A stretch of 64,000 nt of DNA from Mucilaginibacter sp. OK283. GTDB taxonomy: Bacteria > Bacteroidota > Bacteroidia > Sphingobacteriales > Sphingobacteriaceae. This document shows positions 23,319 through 32,408 of this stretch, piece after piece. Below the pieces are notes generated by a model, which saw only the letters and a program-made list of their open reading frames with translations, was not told where the DNA came from and searched no databases. A program made the translations under genes and the position numbers. The stretch covers positions 124,001 through 188,000 of the forward strand of contig NZ_FODR01000001.1 of the NCBI RefSeq assembly GCF_900110415.1, given 5' to 3'. The first letter of the stretch is position 1. Every line of letters starts with the position of its first letter.

Positions 23319-23918
23319 TTAACCGTGTATTGTCTCGCTTTTACCGTAGTTCTGAATCACTTTAGCTTCATAAGCCAAAAACTCCTTCCAGCGCATTTCC
23401 ACATCTATCTCCACCGCATATTTTTTGGCCAGACGTATAAACATCGAATAGTGTGTGGCCTCGCTTATCATCAATTCATGGTAAAATTCAGATAGTTCCG
23501 CATCGTTAATGTTTTCAGATAGTACCTTAAAACGTTCGCAACTGCGTGCCTCAATCATGGCCGAAAACAATAAGCGATCTATCAATTGTGCCTCGCGGCG
23601 GCCGCCAATGATAATAAACTTACGCAGCTCATTCACATAATTGTCTTTACGTTCGCGGCCCAATAAAAAACCACGTGCTACAATTATATCATGTACCCGT
23701 TTAAAGTGGTCCATTTCTTCCTGTACCAACAGGGCCATTTCCTGCACCAGGTCGGATAAGTTTGGGTTTTGTACAATGAGGGTAATGGCATTACTGGCCG
23801 CCTTTTGTTCGCAAAAAGCGTGGTCGGTCAACAATTCTTCAATATTGCTTTCCACCACATTTTTAACCCAAAGCGGATCAGTAGGTAGTTGTAATTTAAG
23901 TATGGTTTTCTCGCTCAC
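23319..23918 (-). CDS. miaE: tRNA-(ms2io6A)-hydroxylase
   Basis: 199 residues. It is a ferritin-like four-helix di-iron protein: the metal-ligand motifs are DHAFCEQKAAS (about 33-43), EEMDHFKR (about 67-74), EARSCERF (about 122-129) and SEATHYSMF (about 151-159), matching MiaE. It hydroxylates the isopentenyl group of ms2i6A37 in tRNA using O2. The start is GTG (23916-23918); no ATG lies upstream in frame. Downstream, 22 bases away, is the LytTR regulator. Confidence 0.9.
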   Translation of the reverse strand: MSEKTILKLQLPTDPLWVKNVVESNIEELLTDHAFCEQKAASNAITLIVQNPNLSDLVQEMALLVQEEMDHFKRVHDIIVARGFLLGRERKDNYVNELRKFIIIGGRREAQLIDRLLFSAMIEARSCERFKVLSENINDAELSEFYHELMISEATHYSMFIRLAKKYAVEIDVEMRWKEFLAYEAKVIQNYGKSETIHG

Positions 23919-23949
23919 GAGGACAAATATAGTGGAAGTAGGTGAAAAG

Positions 23950-24261
23950 TTATTCTCCTGGCCCGAATGCCGGATTATTAGATATTAACCGGGAATGATG
24001 GTGGATGGAAAGAATATAAATTTTTTCGGAAGATACTATCTTATAAATTATCCTGTAATTTTGAAAAATTAGCTCTCTGTAATTAGGATCTTCCAATTCA
24101 GGAACAACCCGGCCAATTAATGGGTGCAAAACCAATCTGTTTATGGTACCCTCAATTTTTATTCTTTCCAGCCGCGCATATTTTATAGAATCGCGCTTTA
24201 TGTAATCTATAATGTCTTTTAAGTCTAATCTGGCTGTTTTGGATAGTATTATTTTAACCAC
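23950..24261 (-). CDS. type II toxin, RelE/ParE family
   Basis: 103 residues. It begins VKIILSKTARLDLKDIIDYI and has the RelE/ParE-fold signature LVLHPLIGRVVPEL and NYRIIYKIV followed by a His-rich ILSIHHHSR. Family members inhibit DNA gyrase (ParE) or cleave mRNA (RelE); the sequence looks closer to ParE. The start codon is GTG and overlaps the antitoxin gene by 13 bases, the usual coupled arrangement with the antitoxin first. It lies in a block of housekeeping genes. Confidence 0.85.
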   Translation of the reverse strand: MVKIILSKTARLDLKDIIDYIKRDSIKYARLERIKIEGTINRLVLHPLIGRVVPELEDPNYRELIFQNYRIIYKIVSSEKIYILSIHHHSRLISNNPAFGPGE

Positions 24262-24431
24262 AGGTCCATCTCTTTTTTCATGTCCTCCCAGTCTATCCCC
24301 TCACCATCTTCAATTTCCTTCTCGCCATTTTCAATTTTCTGCAGTAAGATCACTTTATCCACCAGATCATCAACCGAAAAGGTTTCTGGCATGTGATCTA
24401 TCAATTCCTTTACTTTATCTTTAGTAAGCAT
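24249..24431 (-). CDS. antitoxin partner of the ParE-type toxin
   Basis: 60 residues, acidic, predicted mostly helical: MLTKDKVKELIDHMPETFSV, then a Glu-rich stretch, then WEDMKKEMDLWLK. It precedes and overlaps the ParE-type gene, so it is the likely antitoxin. It lacks an obvious ribbon-helix-helix or other DNA-binding domain, so self-repression of the operon is uncertain. Confidence 0.75.
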   Translation of the reverse strand: MLTKDKVKELIDHMPETFSVDDLVDKVILLQKIENGEKEIEDGEGIDWEDMKKEMDLWLK

Positions 24432-24462
24432 ATCGAGCCCTCCTTTTTATAAATATACGGTT

Positions 24463-25035
24463 TTACTTATACAAACTCTTACTTTCGATAAATTTCAAAA
24501 CAGGATCGGGCACAAAATATTGTACGTTTTTTTTCTCGGATATGGATTTGCGGATGAAGGTTGCCGATAATTCCATCTGCGGTGTCATGGTAATGGTTAC
24601 GGATGGATGGTCGGCCAATTCGGCGTTCTCATAGCCTGGGCGGGGGTACACGTAAATGCGGTAATCGCGCAGGATAAGTTTATAATTCTTCCACTTATGC
24701 AAGGTGCCCAGGTTATCTGAGCCCATGATAAGGGCAAATTCATGCTCAGGATATTTTTCTTTAAGGTGGGTTAGCGTATCTATAGTATAGGATGGTTGCG
24801 GTAGCCTCAACTCAACATCGCTTACAGCAATATTGGTAGCATTGTCGGTTGCCAGGCGGGCCATCTCCAACCTGTCATAGGTATTAATCAGGTCGCCGTA
24901 TTTTTTGAGCGGATTTTGGGGCGATACTACCAGCCAAACCTTATCTAATGTGGTATGGTTGGCCATGTAGTTGGCAATAATAAGGTGCCCTATATGTATT
25001 GGATTAAATGAACCGAACAGTAAGCCTATTTTCAT
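24463..25035 (-). CDS. nadD: nicotinate-nucleotide adenylyltransferase
   Basis: 190 residues. The nucleotidyltransferase motif GSFNPIHIGHL is at residues 8-18, and the C-terminal ATFIRKSISEKKNV corresponds to the family's SSTxIR signature. NadD joins nicotinate mononucleotide and ATP to make deamido-NAD in NAD synthesis. Downstream of gmk on the same strand, it is separated by the 25041-25135 inverted repeat and probably shares a transcript with yicC and gmk. Confidence 0.95.
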   Translation of the reverse strand: MKIGLLFGSFNPIHIGHLIIANYMANHTTLDKVWLVVSPQNPLKKYGDLINTYDRLEMARLATDNATNIAVSDVELRLPQPSYTIDTLTHLKEKYPEHEFALIMGSDNLGTLHKWKNYKLILRDYRIYVYPRPGYENAELADHPSVTITMTPQMELSATFIRKSISEKKNVQYFVPDPVLKFIESKSLYK

Positions 25036-25040
25036 TCTTT

Positions 25041-25135
25041 GTTCATAGTTAATAGTTCATGGATCATAGTTGTAGCGATCATAGCATTATAACAGATGGT
25101 TCACTATGAACAATGAACCATCAACTATGAACTCA
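25041..25135. repeat. inverted heptamer repeat, word GTTCATR
   Basis: The left arm (25041-25075) has five heptamers such as GTTCATA, GTTCATG and GATCATA. The right arm (25101-25135) has the complementary words ACTATGA, ACAATGA and ACCATCA, and its last bases form the gmk stop codon. It fills the whole gmk-nadD gap. Confidence 0.9.
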
Positions 25136-25705
25136 GGCCCCAATAAAGTTCCTCACCAATTCCTGCGCTTCTTTGCAAGCCGTTTCAAGATCGTAATTTT
25201 TGAGGATAATATCAAACTGGGGCGCGTATTTTAGTTCTTTTTCTGCTTTGGCAAAGCGTTCTTTCAATTTCTCTTCACTATCGGTGCCGCGGCCGGTTAA
25301 TCGCTCAATTAAAACCTCTAATGATGGGGGCTGAACGAAGATAGCCAACGCCTGGCCATCGTATTTACGTTTCAGGTGTAGGCCGCCTTCTACATCGATA
25401 TCAAAAATTACAGTTTTGCCTTTTGCCCAGATGCGCTCAATTTCAGCTCGTAATGTGCCGTAAAATGTTCCGGTGTAAACTTCTTCAAACTCAACAAATT
25501 GCTTTTTGGCAATACGGTGCGTAAACTCGGCCAGGCTAATAAAGTAATAGTCTTTGCCGTCTTGCTCATCGCCGCGCGCCTGGCGGGTAGTTGCCGAAAT
25601 GGAAAACTCCAGCTCGGGCATTACACCCAACAGGTGATGTACTATTGTGGTTTTACCAGCGCCGGATGGGGCCGAAAATATGATGAGTTTGCCGTTTTGG
25701 TTCAT
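25133..25705 (-). CDS. gmk: guanylate kinase
   Basis: 190 residues. The P-loop SAPSGAGKTT is at about 10-19, with FSISATTRQARGDEQDGKDYYF (GMP-binding region) and VIFDIDVEGGLHLK following. It phosphorylates GMP to GDP. Both ends run into heptamer repeats: the start codon ATGAAC is part of the 25700-25794 element and the stop codon is part of the 25041-25135 element. It lies between yicC and nadD on one strand. Confidence 0.95.
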   Translation of the reverse strand: MNQNGKLIIFSAPSGAGKTTIVHHLLGVMPELEFSISATTRQARGDEQDGKDYYFISLAEFTHRIAKKQFVEFEEVYTGTFYGTLRAEIERIWAKGKTVIFDIDVEGGLHLKRKYDGQALAIFVQPPSLEVLIERLTGRGTDSEEKLKERFAKAEKELKYAPQFDIILKNYDLETACKEAQELVRNFIGA

Positions 25706-25794
25706 AGTTCATAGTTCATGGTTCATAGCAAGGTTGGTTATAGTTATGATACCTATGTTACCATGAACTATGAACCATCAACTATGAACTATAA
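25700..25794. repeat. inverted heptamer repeat, word GTTCATR
   Basis: The left arm (25700-25727) has four heptamers GTTCATA/GTTCATG and contains the gmk start codon. The right arm (25760-25794) has ACCATGA, ACTATGA, ACCATCA, ACTATGA and ACTATAA, and contains the yicC stop codon. The loop is about 30 bases. It shares its word with 25041-25135 and 39990-40087. Confidence 0.9.
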
Positions 25795-26664
25795 TACATT
25801 TAAAAGTTGTTCTTTAATTTTTTCCAATTCTTCTTTCATACCTACAACCAGTTTTTGGATGTTAGCATCGTTGGCTTTTGAGCCAAGGGTATTGATTTCC
25901 CGGCCTATCTCCTGCGAAATAAAACCAAGCTTTTTGCCATTGGCATCAGCATTTTTAAGGGTTTCGATAAAGTATTCGCAGTGGGTTTTAAGGCGAATCT
26001 TTTCTTCGGTGATATCCAGCTTATCTATGTAATAAATAAGCTCCTGCTCAAACCGATTTTGATCAATGGCTTCACGATTGGTGGCTTCCGCCAGGAAAGT
26101 ATTCAACCTTTCGCGAATCAGCGGTATCCGTTTAGGGTCTTCCAGTTCAACCAGTTCAAGGTTTTTAAGGATGATGCCAATGCGGTATTTTACATCATTC
26201 TCCAGCACATTGCCTTCATCGGCCCTGAATTGCTGAAAAGCAGCCATAGCCTGCTGAAAGGTTTTTTCAACCTGCTTCCACTCATCTTCAGATACCGTTT
26301 CCTCGTCGTATTTAACAACTTCGGGCAAGCCCAAGGCAAGTTGCATCAGGTTGGCGGCAGGTTCGTTAAGCTCGTCGCTTACATCCTTAAGCTGCTGATA
26401 ATAGTGCTTAAGCAACACTTTATCAATACCAGCTGCTTTTACAGAGGCATTAACCTGCTCTACATTGATAGATAAGTTTACCTTACCACGTTCAATCAGT
26501 TTACTGCAATCGTTACGCAGCTGAAATTCCTTTTCAGAGAAAATTTTAGGCAAACGAAGCGAAAGTTCAAGAAATTTACTGTTCAGGGATTTAATTTCAA
26601 CGGTGTATTTAGTATTACCCGAATCAAAACTGGCAATTCCATACCCTGTCATGGATTTTATCAT
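25789..26664 (-). CDS. YicC-family endoribonuclease
   Basis: 291 residues from the ATG at 26664; a TTG two codons upstream is less likely because the family begins MIxSMTGY, as here (MIKSMTGYG). The N-terminal YicC-like domain spans about 1-155. The C-terminal DUF1732 domain has KTHCEYFIETLKNADANGKK and GREINTLGSKANDANIQKLVVGMKEELEKIKEQ. E. coli YicC is an endoribonuclease linked to sRNA decay. It is the first gene of the yicC-gmk-nadD series. The stop codon lies inside a heptamer repeat. Confidence 0.9.
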   Translation of the reverse strand: MIKSMTGYGIASFDSGNTKYTVEIKSLNSKFLELSLRLPKIFSEKEFQLRNDCSKLIERGKVNLSINVEQVNASVKAAGIDKVLLKHYYQQLKDVSDELNEPAANLMQLALGLPEVVKYDEETVSEDEWKQVEKTFQQAMAAFQQFRADEGNVLENDVKYRIGIILKNLELVELEDPKRIPLIRERLNTFLAEATNREAIDQNRFEQELIYYIDKLDITEEKIRLKTHCEYFIETLKNADANGKKLGFISQEIGREINTLGSKANDANIQKLVVGMKEELEKIKEQLLNVL

Positions 26665-26682
26665 GTGCAAAGATAGGGTTTT

Positions 26683-26790
26683 AGTCGGAAAGTCCGAAAG
26701 TCGGGAAAGTCAGGAAGGCCAAAAGGTAAAAAATGCCTCACAAGGCTCCTTCTTTCAGACTTTCCCGACTTTCGGACTTTCCGACTTCCC
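26683..26790. repeat. inverted repeat, 8-base word AGTCGGAA
   Basis: The left arm (26683-26718) reads AGTCGGAA, AGTCCGAA, AGTCGGGAA, AGTCAGGAA. The right arm (26756-26790) gives the complementary words (GACTTTCC, CGACTTTC, GGACTTTC). It lies between divergent genes, so it is not confined to transcript ends. Confidence 0.85.
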
Positions 26791-26860
26791 CACAACCTTT
26801 AACACTTTTTCACACTTGGTGTAAAATACTCTGTATATATTTACGTTCTTATTTGTACTA

Positions 26861-27637
26861 ATGCGCATTCGTTTTACCCTGCAGTTACTCGTTTGCTTTT
26901 GCTTTGTTTTAAATGCATCAGCACAGGAATTTACCCTAAAAGGGGTGATATCTAAAAAAAGCACACCCGAGCGTGTTGGCCAGGTAATGATCAAGGATTT
27001 AAAATCCAACGTCACTATCATGAGCGACGACCTGGGCTGGTTTTCTATCAAGGTTTCTGTTGGAGATACGCTGCTTTTCTCGAAAGAAAAATTTACACCG
27101 CAAAAAATAGAGGTACTAAATAACAGCGATATGCCTGTTTACCTGCAGCCCCAAATTGTATTGGCCGAAGTAAAAATTACCGGCCAAACCAAGCGGCAGG
27201 AGGTTAACGAAATTATGGGCGATTACCGCAAACAAGGCACTTTTTACGCCGGCAAACCACCTGTAACATCATTTATAACCAATCCGTTAACAGGAATTTA
27301 TGAGCTTTTTGGCCAAACGCCAAACAGGGCCAAACGCTTTGCGCAGTTCTCTAAAGGCGAAATTGAGCAGGCCGAGGTAAACAGGCGATATAATATCAAT
27401 TTTGTAAAACAAGTTACCAAAGTAAAATCAGATACCGAGGCGCAGCGTTTCATGAATTATTATACGCCGACATTCGACGAATTGAAAGGCTGGAATGATT
27501 ACGACCTGATAAGCCACATCCAAAAATCGTATGATTATTACAAAAACAGCGGGGAAAAAGAGAAACTGGAATTGCTGAATTCGCCAACGTTTATTAAGCC
27601 AGATTCTACCAAGCTATCAAAACCGGGGCAACACTAA
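26861..27637 (+). CDS. exported protein with carboxypeptidase-like regulatory domain
   Basis: 258 residues. A signal peptide (1-21, ending NASAQ) precedes a beta-sandwich domain of the CarboxypepD_reg/CnaB-like type (about 22-110: FTLKGVISKKSTPERVGQV, then IMSDDLGWFSIKVSVGDTLLFSK). The remaining ~140 residues are helical and unassigned. Such domains often precede TonB-dependent receptors in Bacteroidota, but here the receptor part is absent. The function is unknown; an envelope location is likely. Confidence 0.75.
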   Translation: MRIRFTLQLLVCFCFVLNASAQEFTLKGVISKKSTPERVGQVMIKDLKSNVTIMSDDLGWFSIKVSVGDTLLFSKEKFTPQKIEVLNNSDMPVYLQPQIVLAEVKITGQTKRQEVNEIMGDYRKQGTFYAGKPPVTSFITNPLTGIYELFGQTPNRAKRFAQFSKGEIEQAEVNRRYNINFVKQVTKVKSDTEAQRFMNYYTPTFDELKGWNDYDLISHIQKSYDYYKNSGEKEKLELLNSPTFIKPDSTKLSKPGQH

Positions 27638-27651
27638 AGAAAGAGGTATTG

Positions 27652-27732
27652 TTAAGTCAACAGTATTAAGTCGCAAGCCTAAAGTTAAATTTTTTCTTTT
27701 TCGACTTAGAACTTAAGACTTTGGGCTAACGA
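27652..27732. repeat. inverted heptamer repeat, word TTAAGTC
   Basis: The left arm (27652-27686) reads TTAAGTC, AACAGTA, TTAAGTC, GCAAGCC, TAAAGTT. The right arm (from about 27711) reads TCGACTT, AGAACTT, AAGACTT, TGGGCTA. It lies between the convergent 26861 gene and rnc. Confidence 0.75.
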
Positions 27733-27767
27733 CAATCCGTCAATTTATCGTTGACACGACAGTATTG

Positions 27768-28493
27768 TTAAATGCCCAACGTTTCGCAGGCTTTTTCGGC
27801 GGCAAGCTTCTCGGCATTTTTTTTGCTGAATTCCTTCCCCGAGCCTGTTATTTCGCCATCAACCAGTGCCTGTACAGTAAACAGTTTTGTGTTTTCGCCA
27901 TCCTGGTTGGTTACCAGTTCAAAAGTAATATCGCGGCCGTGACGCTGGCACCACTCAATTAATTTACTTTTAAAGTTGGTTTCGGTTTGCTCCAGTTTAT
28001 GAATATCTATGTGCGATTTGATGATGTGGTTTATCAAAAAGCTTTTGGTAAAATCATATCCCTTATCCAAATAAACGGCGCCAATGAGCGCTTCAAAGGC
28101 ATCGCCAAGTAATGAGCCTTGCCTGCTGGAGTTTAGCATGCGGCTATCGTATTCAATCAACTTATCGAAGCCAAGCTTACGGCCAAGGGCATTAAGGTTG
28201 TTACGGCTTACAATTTTTGACCGCAACTCAGTTAAGAAACCTTCGTCCTCATAGGGATATAGTTTAAAAAGCACTTCGGCTACAACACTGCCTAAAACGG
28301 CATCGCCCAGGAACTCCAGGCGTTCATTACTGTTCTTTACCCCCTTTTTTACGTTTTGGGCAACAGACTTATGCCTGAATGCTAACCGGTATAAAGACAA
28401 ATTGCCCGGCACGAAACCGAGCAAATTATTTAAAACCTTAACATATTTTCTATTGGGCGATATATAAAGCTTGTATAACCGGCTGATAGGCAT
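27768..28493 (-). CDS. rnc: ribonuclease III
   Basis: 241 residues. The RNase III signature NERLEFLGDAVLGSVVAE is at about 56-73, with the second acidic site in LGDAFEALIGAVYLDKG near 125. A double-stranded-RNA-binding domain forms the C-terminal ~70 residues. It processes rRNA precursors and double-stranded RNA. It follows fabF by 10 bases, giving acpP-fabF-rnc, a common Bacteroidota order, likely one transcript. Confidence 0.95.
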   Translation of the reverse strand: MPISRLYKLYISPNRKYVKVLNNLLGFVPGNLSLYRLAFRHKSVAQNVKKGVKNSNERLEFLGDAVLGSVVAEVLFKLYPYEDEGFLTELRSKIVSRNNLNALGRKLGFDKLIEYDSRMLNSSRQGSLLGDAFEALIGAVYLDKGYDFTKSFLINHIIKSHIDIHKLEQTETNFKSKLIEWCQRHGRDITFELVTNQDGENTKLFTVQALVDGEITGSGKEFSKKNAEKLAAEKACETLGI

Positions 28494-28503
28494 TAAACCA
28501 CAA

Positions 28504-29757
28504 TTAGTCTACGTATTTTTTAAATATCACAGAAGCATTATGGCCGCCGAAACCAAACCCATTGCTTTGAACTATATTAATATCTCTTTTTTGCGCGGCA
28601 TTAAAGGTGAAATTAATTTTAGGGTCAAAAGAAGGATCATCGGTAAAATGGTTAATAGTAGGGGGTATTATACCATTCTGTAAAGCCAATATAGAGGCAA
28701 TAGCTTCAACCGCGCCGGCAGCACCTAAAAGGTGACCTGTCATTGATTTGGTTGAGCTGATATTTATACGGTAAATATCATCGCCAAACACATCCTGTAT
28801 CGCTTTAATTTCCTGCGGATCGCCTATTGGGGTGGATGTTCCGTGAACATTCACATAGTCGATATCTGCAGGGGTTAAGTTTGCGTCTTCCAATGCCGAC
28901 CGCATTACCAGTGCGGCTCCAAGCCCATCAGGGTGTGGGGCCGTCATGTGATAAGCATCGGCGCTCATGCCGCCGCCCATCATTTCGGCATAAATTTTAG
29001 CGCCGCGGGCCTTTGCATGCTCCAGCTCTTCTAAAATTATAGTACCTGCGCCTTCGCCGGCCACAAAACCATCCCTGTCCAAATCAAACGGGCGCGATGC
29101 CGTTGCCGGATCATCGTTACGGGTTGATAATGCGTGCATAGCGTTAAAGCCACCGATACCAGCTTCGTTAATGATTGCTTCAGAACCGCCGCTGATGAAC
29201 ATATTAGCTTTACCCAAACGGATATAGTTAAAAGAATCGATAAGCGAATTGTTTGATGAAGCACAGGCGGAAACTGTTGAAAAGTTTGGACCGCGCAAAC
29301 CATATTTGATCGAGATATGGCCGGGGGCTATATCCGCTATCATTTTAGGAATAAAAAATGGGTTAAAGCGTGGGGTGCCATCGCCTTTGGCAAAGTTTAC
29401 AACTTCATCCAAAAACGTTTTTAAACCGCCAATGCCCGAACCCCAGATAACGCCTATACGGCTGGTATCCAGTTTCGAGAAATCTAAACCAGCATCCTTC
29501 ACTGCCTCTTCTGTTGAGAAAAGCGCGTATTGAACAAACGGATCTAATTTACGGGCATCTTTACGACCCAAAAAACCATCCGCATCAAAGCCCTTTACTT
29601 CACATGCGAACTTAGTTTTGAAATGTGTGGTATCAAAACTTTTAATAAAGGCAGCGCCACTTACCCCATTGATTAAGCCATTCCAATACTCAGAAACGGT
29701 ATTACCAATTGGAGTAAGTGCTCCAAGCCCGGTTACTACAACTCTTTTGAACTCCAT
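28504..29757 (-). CDS. fabF: 3-oxoacyl-ACP synthase II
   Basis: 417 residues. The thiolase-fold condensing enzyme has active-site Cys in VSACASSNNSLI (about 165), His in NVHGTSTPIGD (about 307) and His in MTGHLLGAAGAVEA (about 343). It elongates fatty acyl-ACP with malonyl-ACP in fatty acid synthesis. It lies 19 bases after acpP, whose product is its substrate carrier. Confidence 0.97.
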   Translation of the reverse strand: MEFKRVVVTGLGALTPIGNTVSEYWNGLINGVSGAAFIKSFDTTHFKTKFACEVKGFDADGFLGRKDARKLDPFVQYALFSTEEAVKDAGLDFSKLDTSRIGVIWGSGIGGLKTFLDEVVNFAKGDGTPRFNPFFIPKMIADIAPGHISIKYGLRGPNFSTVSACASSNNSLIDSFNYIRLGKANMFISGGSEAIINEAGIGGFNAMHALSTRNDDPATASRPFDLDRDGFVAGEGAGTIILEELEHAKARGAKIYAEMMGGGMSADAYHMTAPHPDGLGAALVMRSALEDANLTPADIDYVNVHGTSTPIGDPQEIKAIQDVFGDDIYRINISSTKSMTGHLLGAAGAVEAIASILALQNGIIPPTINHFTDDPSFDPKINFTFNAAQKRDINIVQSNGFGFGGHNASVIFKKYVD

Positions 29758-29776
29758 TTAATCCAGTTAGGGAGTC

Positions 29777-30013
29777 TTATTTAACGTTTTTTTCAAGGTA
29801 AGCAACAGCCTGACCTACAGTACCGATAGTTTCAGCCTGATCGTCAGGAATAGCCACGTTAAATTCTTTTTCAAACTCCATGATTAATTCCACGGTGTCT
29901 AACGAGTCGGCACCAAGGTCATTGGTGAAACTCGCTTCTGGTGTAACTTCACTTTCGTCAACACCCAGTTTTTCTACGATAATAGCTTTTACTCTTGAAG
30001 CGATATCAGACAT
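29777..30013 (-). CDS. acpP: acyl carrier protein
   Basis: 78 residues. The phosphopantetheine attachment site is Ser37 in [11 protein letters not shown]. It is acidic and of typical size. It carries acyl chains for the fatty-acid and lipid A enzymes encoded here (fabF, lpxA, lpxD, fabZ). It is first in the acpP-fabF-rnc unit; an exact -7 box lies upstream at 30077-30084. Confidence 0.97.
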   Translation of the reverse strand: MSDIASRVKAIIVEKLGVDESEVTPEASFTNDLGADSLDTVELIMEFEKEFNVAIPDDQAETIGTVGQAVAYLEKNVK

Positions 30014-30076
30014 AGTCTTTATAGTTTAATGATTAATAAAAATTCAGTGCAAAGAAAAATAAATTCTGTCAATAAT

Positions 30077-30084
30077 CAAATCTA
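30077..30084 (-). promoter_or_regulatory. -7 box of the acpP-fabF-rnc unit
   Basis: TAGATTTG on the minus strand is an exact TAnnTTTG match about 64 bases before the acpP ATG. No TTTG is found at the expected -33 distance, so it is partial evidence. Confidence 0.45.
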
Positions 30085-30160
30085 AAACTTTTACAATATA
30101 TTTCGATAACAAAATTTTATTGGAGCGGTTTGTATTTGTATTTTTGATGCGGTAAAAGTA

Positions 30161-30586
30161 ATGATTTTGAACAGGAAATTTTTAAAGTTTGAGATCGATT
30201 TTGATTTTGTGCTTATTGCGGTAACTTCTTCTTTAAAAGATTACCGTGTATGTTATCTTATCAACAAATTTTTAAATTTTAATTTTATTAAAACTGAGGA
30301 TTTGTCTGTTGATATCCACCCCGGAAGCGAACCCGTTTTATTCTCGAAGTACTATTATAGCTGGGAAACCACCGAAACAGATTTTTATTTTATAGGAAAT
30401 AAAGGCTCTGAAGGCTATTTAGTGCCCGAAATGAAGAGCGCCGATTATTTTTTGATGGTGCGTAATTATATTGATGATACCGACCTTGATAACCTGATAT
30501 CAACCCTAAATAAAATACCTGAAATTGTTGCCGCAGTAAAGATTGATCCGAAAAAAATAAAATCACGGGAAAATCTGTTATTTTAG
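30161..30586 (+). CDS. IPExxxVDY-family protein
   Basis: 141 residues, acidic, with no signal peptide. Near the C-terminus NKIPEIVAAVKID matches the motif that names this Bacteroidota family (here with Lys-Ile-Asp in place of Val-Asp-Tyr). The function is unknown. It is regularly found beside pyruvate kinase in Bacteroidota and here precedes pyk by 66 bases on the same strand. It is divergent from acpP. Confidence 0.8.
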   Translation: MILNRKFLKFEIDFDFVLIAVTSSLKDYRVCYLINKFLNFNFIKTEDLSVDIHPGSEPVLFSKYYYSWETTETDFYFIGNKGSEGYLVPEMKSADYFLMVRNYIDDTDLDNLISTLNKIPEIVAAVKIDPKKIKSRENLLF

Positions 30587-30652
30587 CGCAAAATTTTAAA
30601 AGTGTTGGTATCACACCTAATGTGAATACAGTGCCAGTTTAACCCGATTAAT

Positions 30653-32089
30653 ATGAAATTATACTATAACCGTACTAAGATTGTTGCCACCATGGGCCCG
30701 GCATCAGCTAAAAAAGAAGTTTTATTAGCGATGATAAAGGCTGGTGTAAACGTTTGCCGCCTCAATTTTTCGCATGGACGCCCGGAAGATCATAAAGGCG
30801 TTATTGATACCATTAGGGAAATTAATGCCGAATATAAAACCAATGTAGGTATCCTTGCCGATTTGCAAGGCCCTAAAATTCGTATTGGTTTGGTAAAAGA
30901 TGGCGGTATCCACTTAGTAAACGGAACCCAAATAAAAATTACTACGCAGGAGTGTATTGGCAATGACGAGCAGATTTATATCACTTACGATACCTTCCCT
31001 CAGGATGTACAGGCTGATGAGATTATTTTATTAGACGATGGCAAGCTGCAGTTGAGGGTTATTGAAACAAACAGGCTTGATACTGTTATGTGCGAAGTTG
31101 TACACGGCGGTATATTAACATCACGTAAAGGCGTTAACCTGCCAAATACCAAAGTATCTATCCCCAGCTTAACCGAAGAGGATTTAATTAACCTGCAGTT
31201 CGCGTTAAAATATGATGTAGAGTGGATTGGCTTATCATTTGTACGCACCGGACAGGATATTATTGAACTTAAAGAAATTATTGCCAAAAGCGGTAAGGCC
31301 GCTAAGGTTATTGCTAAAGTTGAGAAACCGGAAGCAATTGATAATATAGACGAAATTATTGCCGCTACCGATGGCGTAATGGTTGCCCGTGGCGATTTAG
31401 GTGTTGAAATGCCTTTAGAAGAAGTGCCACTGCTGCAAAAAATGATTGCCCGCAAATGCCGCGCGGCTTCAAAACCGGTAATTGTTGCTACCCAGATGCT
31501 GGAATCAATGATTACCACCCCGCGCCCAACGCGCGCCGAAGTTAATGACGTGGCCAACTCGGTACTTGATGGTGCCGACGCGGTAATGCTAAGCGGCGAA
31601 ACATCTGTTGGCGAGTTCCCGATTATTGTTATTGAAACCATGGCCAAAATTGTACGCAATGTAGAAGAGCTGGGCTATCCATATAATACATCAAAACAAG
31701 GGAAAGTTGATCCTACAGCTGTAAATTACTTAAGTAACGCGCTTTGCGAATCGGCAGTGCACCTGGCGCAACGTACCGATGCGGTAGGTATTGTATCCAT
31801 GACAACATCTGGCTATACCGCGTTTGAAATATCAAGCCACCGGCCTAAGGCAAGCACCTACATATTTACGTCGAACAAGCAATTGCTTAATGCGCTTAGC
31901 CTGGTTTGGGGCGTACGCTCTTTTTACTACGATAAATTGGAAAGTACAGATGATACCATTAGCGATGTAAATAATATACTTAAAACTGCAGACCTTATAC
32001 AAGCTGGAGATGTGGTAATAAACACTGCAGCAGTACCAATTATTAAACAAGGCAAAACCAATATGCTTAAAGTAAGCGTTATTGAATAG
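30653..32089 (+). CDS. pyk: pyruvate kinase
   Basis: 478 residues. It begins with RTKIVATMGPAS and has the substrate loop NFSHG (about 38-42), ADLQGPKIRIG, the catalytic segment VIAKVEKPEAIDNIDEI with the key Lys near 224, and DGVMVARGDLGVEMP. It transfers phosphate from phosphoenolpyruvate to ADP in glycolysis. The C-terminal allosteric domain is present. A terminator follows at 32118. Confidence 0.97.
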   Translation: MKLYYNRTKIVATMGPASAKKEVLLAMIKAGVNVCRLNFSHGRPEDHKGVIDTIREINAEYKTNVGILADLQGPKIRIGLVKDGGIHLVNGTQIKITTQECIGNDEQIYITYDTFPQDVQADEIILLDDGKLQLRVIETNRLDTVMCEVVHGGILTSRKGVNLPNTKVSIPSLTEEDLINLQFALKYDVEWIGLSFVRTGQDIIELKEIIAKSGKAAKVIAKVEKPEAIDNIDEIIAATDGVMVARGDLGVEMPLEEVPLLQKMIARKCRAASKPVIVATQMLESMITTPRPTRAEVNDVANSVLDGADAVMLSGETSVGEFPIIVIETMAKIVRNVEELGYPYNTSKQGKVDPTAVNYLSNALCESAVHLAQRTDAVGIVSMTTSGYTAFEISSHRPKASTYIFTSNKQLLNALSLVWGVRSFYYDKLESTDDTISDVNNILKTADLIQAGDVVINTAAVPIIKQGKTNMLKVSVIE

Positions 32090-32117
32090 ATAATTAAGGC
32101 TCAGCCTAATATTAACG

Positions 32118-32155
32118 GCGGGTAATGTTTATGCATTACCCGCTTTTGTTTTTTT
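32118..32155 (+). terminator. terminator of pyk
   Basis: A 10-bp stem GCGGGTAATG/CATTACCCGC with a 6-base loop is followed by TTTTGTTTTTTT. Confidence 0.9.
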
Positions 32156-32174
32156 ACGAGGTATAAAAATGCTA

Positions 32175-32408
32175 TCAGTTGGCTATGTCAATCTGTTGCC
32201 CGATAGCATCAAGTTCGTGCTGGAGGAAGTCCTTAGTGTATGAAAGTGCTTTGTATTGCTCCATACTTGTTTTATAAATATTGGCCACCCAAACTCCATG
32301 CATATAAAGCGAATAATAAACACCTTTGATGACGGCATCGGTTTTGGTGCGGATATTTAAATTAAACTGTTTGTCTTTTACGGCGTACTGTATGTCGAAT
32401 TTTTTCAT
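32175..32408 (-). CDS. hypothetical protein, 77 residues
   Basis: 77 residues, basic, soluble, starting MKKFDIQYAVKDKQFNLNIR and ending with a helical stretch (EQYKALSYTKDFLQHELDAIG). No family is recognised. It converges on pyk and follows the beta-CASP gene at a distance of about 160 bases on the opposite side. The short length makes the call moderate, but codon use is consistent with a gene. Confidence 0.55.
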   Translation of the reverse strand: MKKFDIQYAVKDKQFNLNIRTKTDAVIKGVYYSLYMHGVWVANIYKTSMEQYKALSYTKDFLQHELDAIGQQIDIAN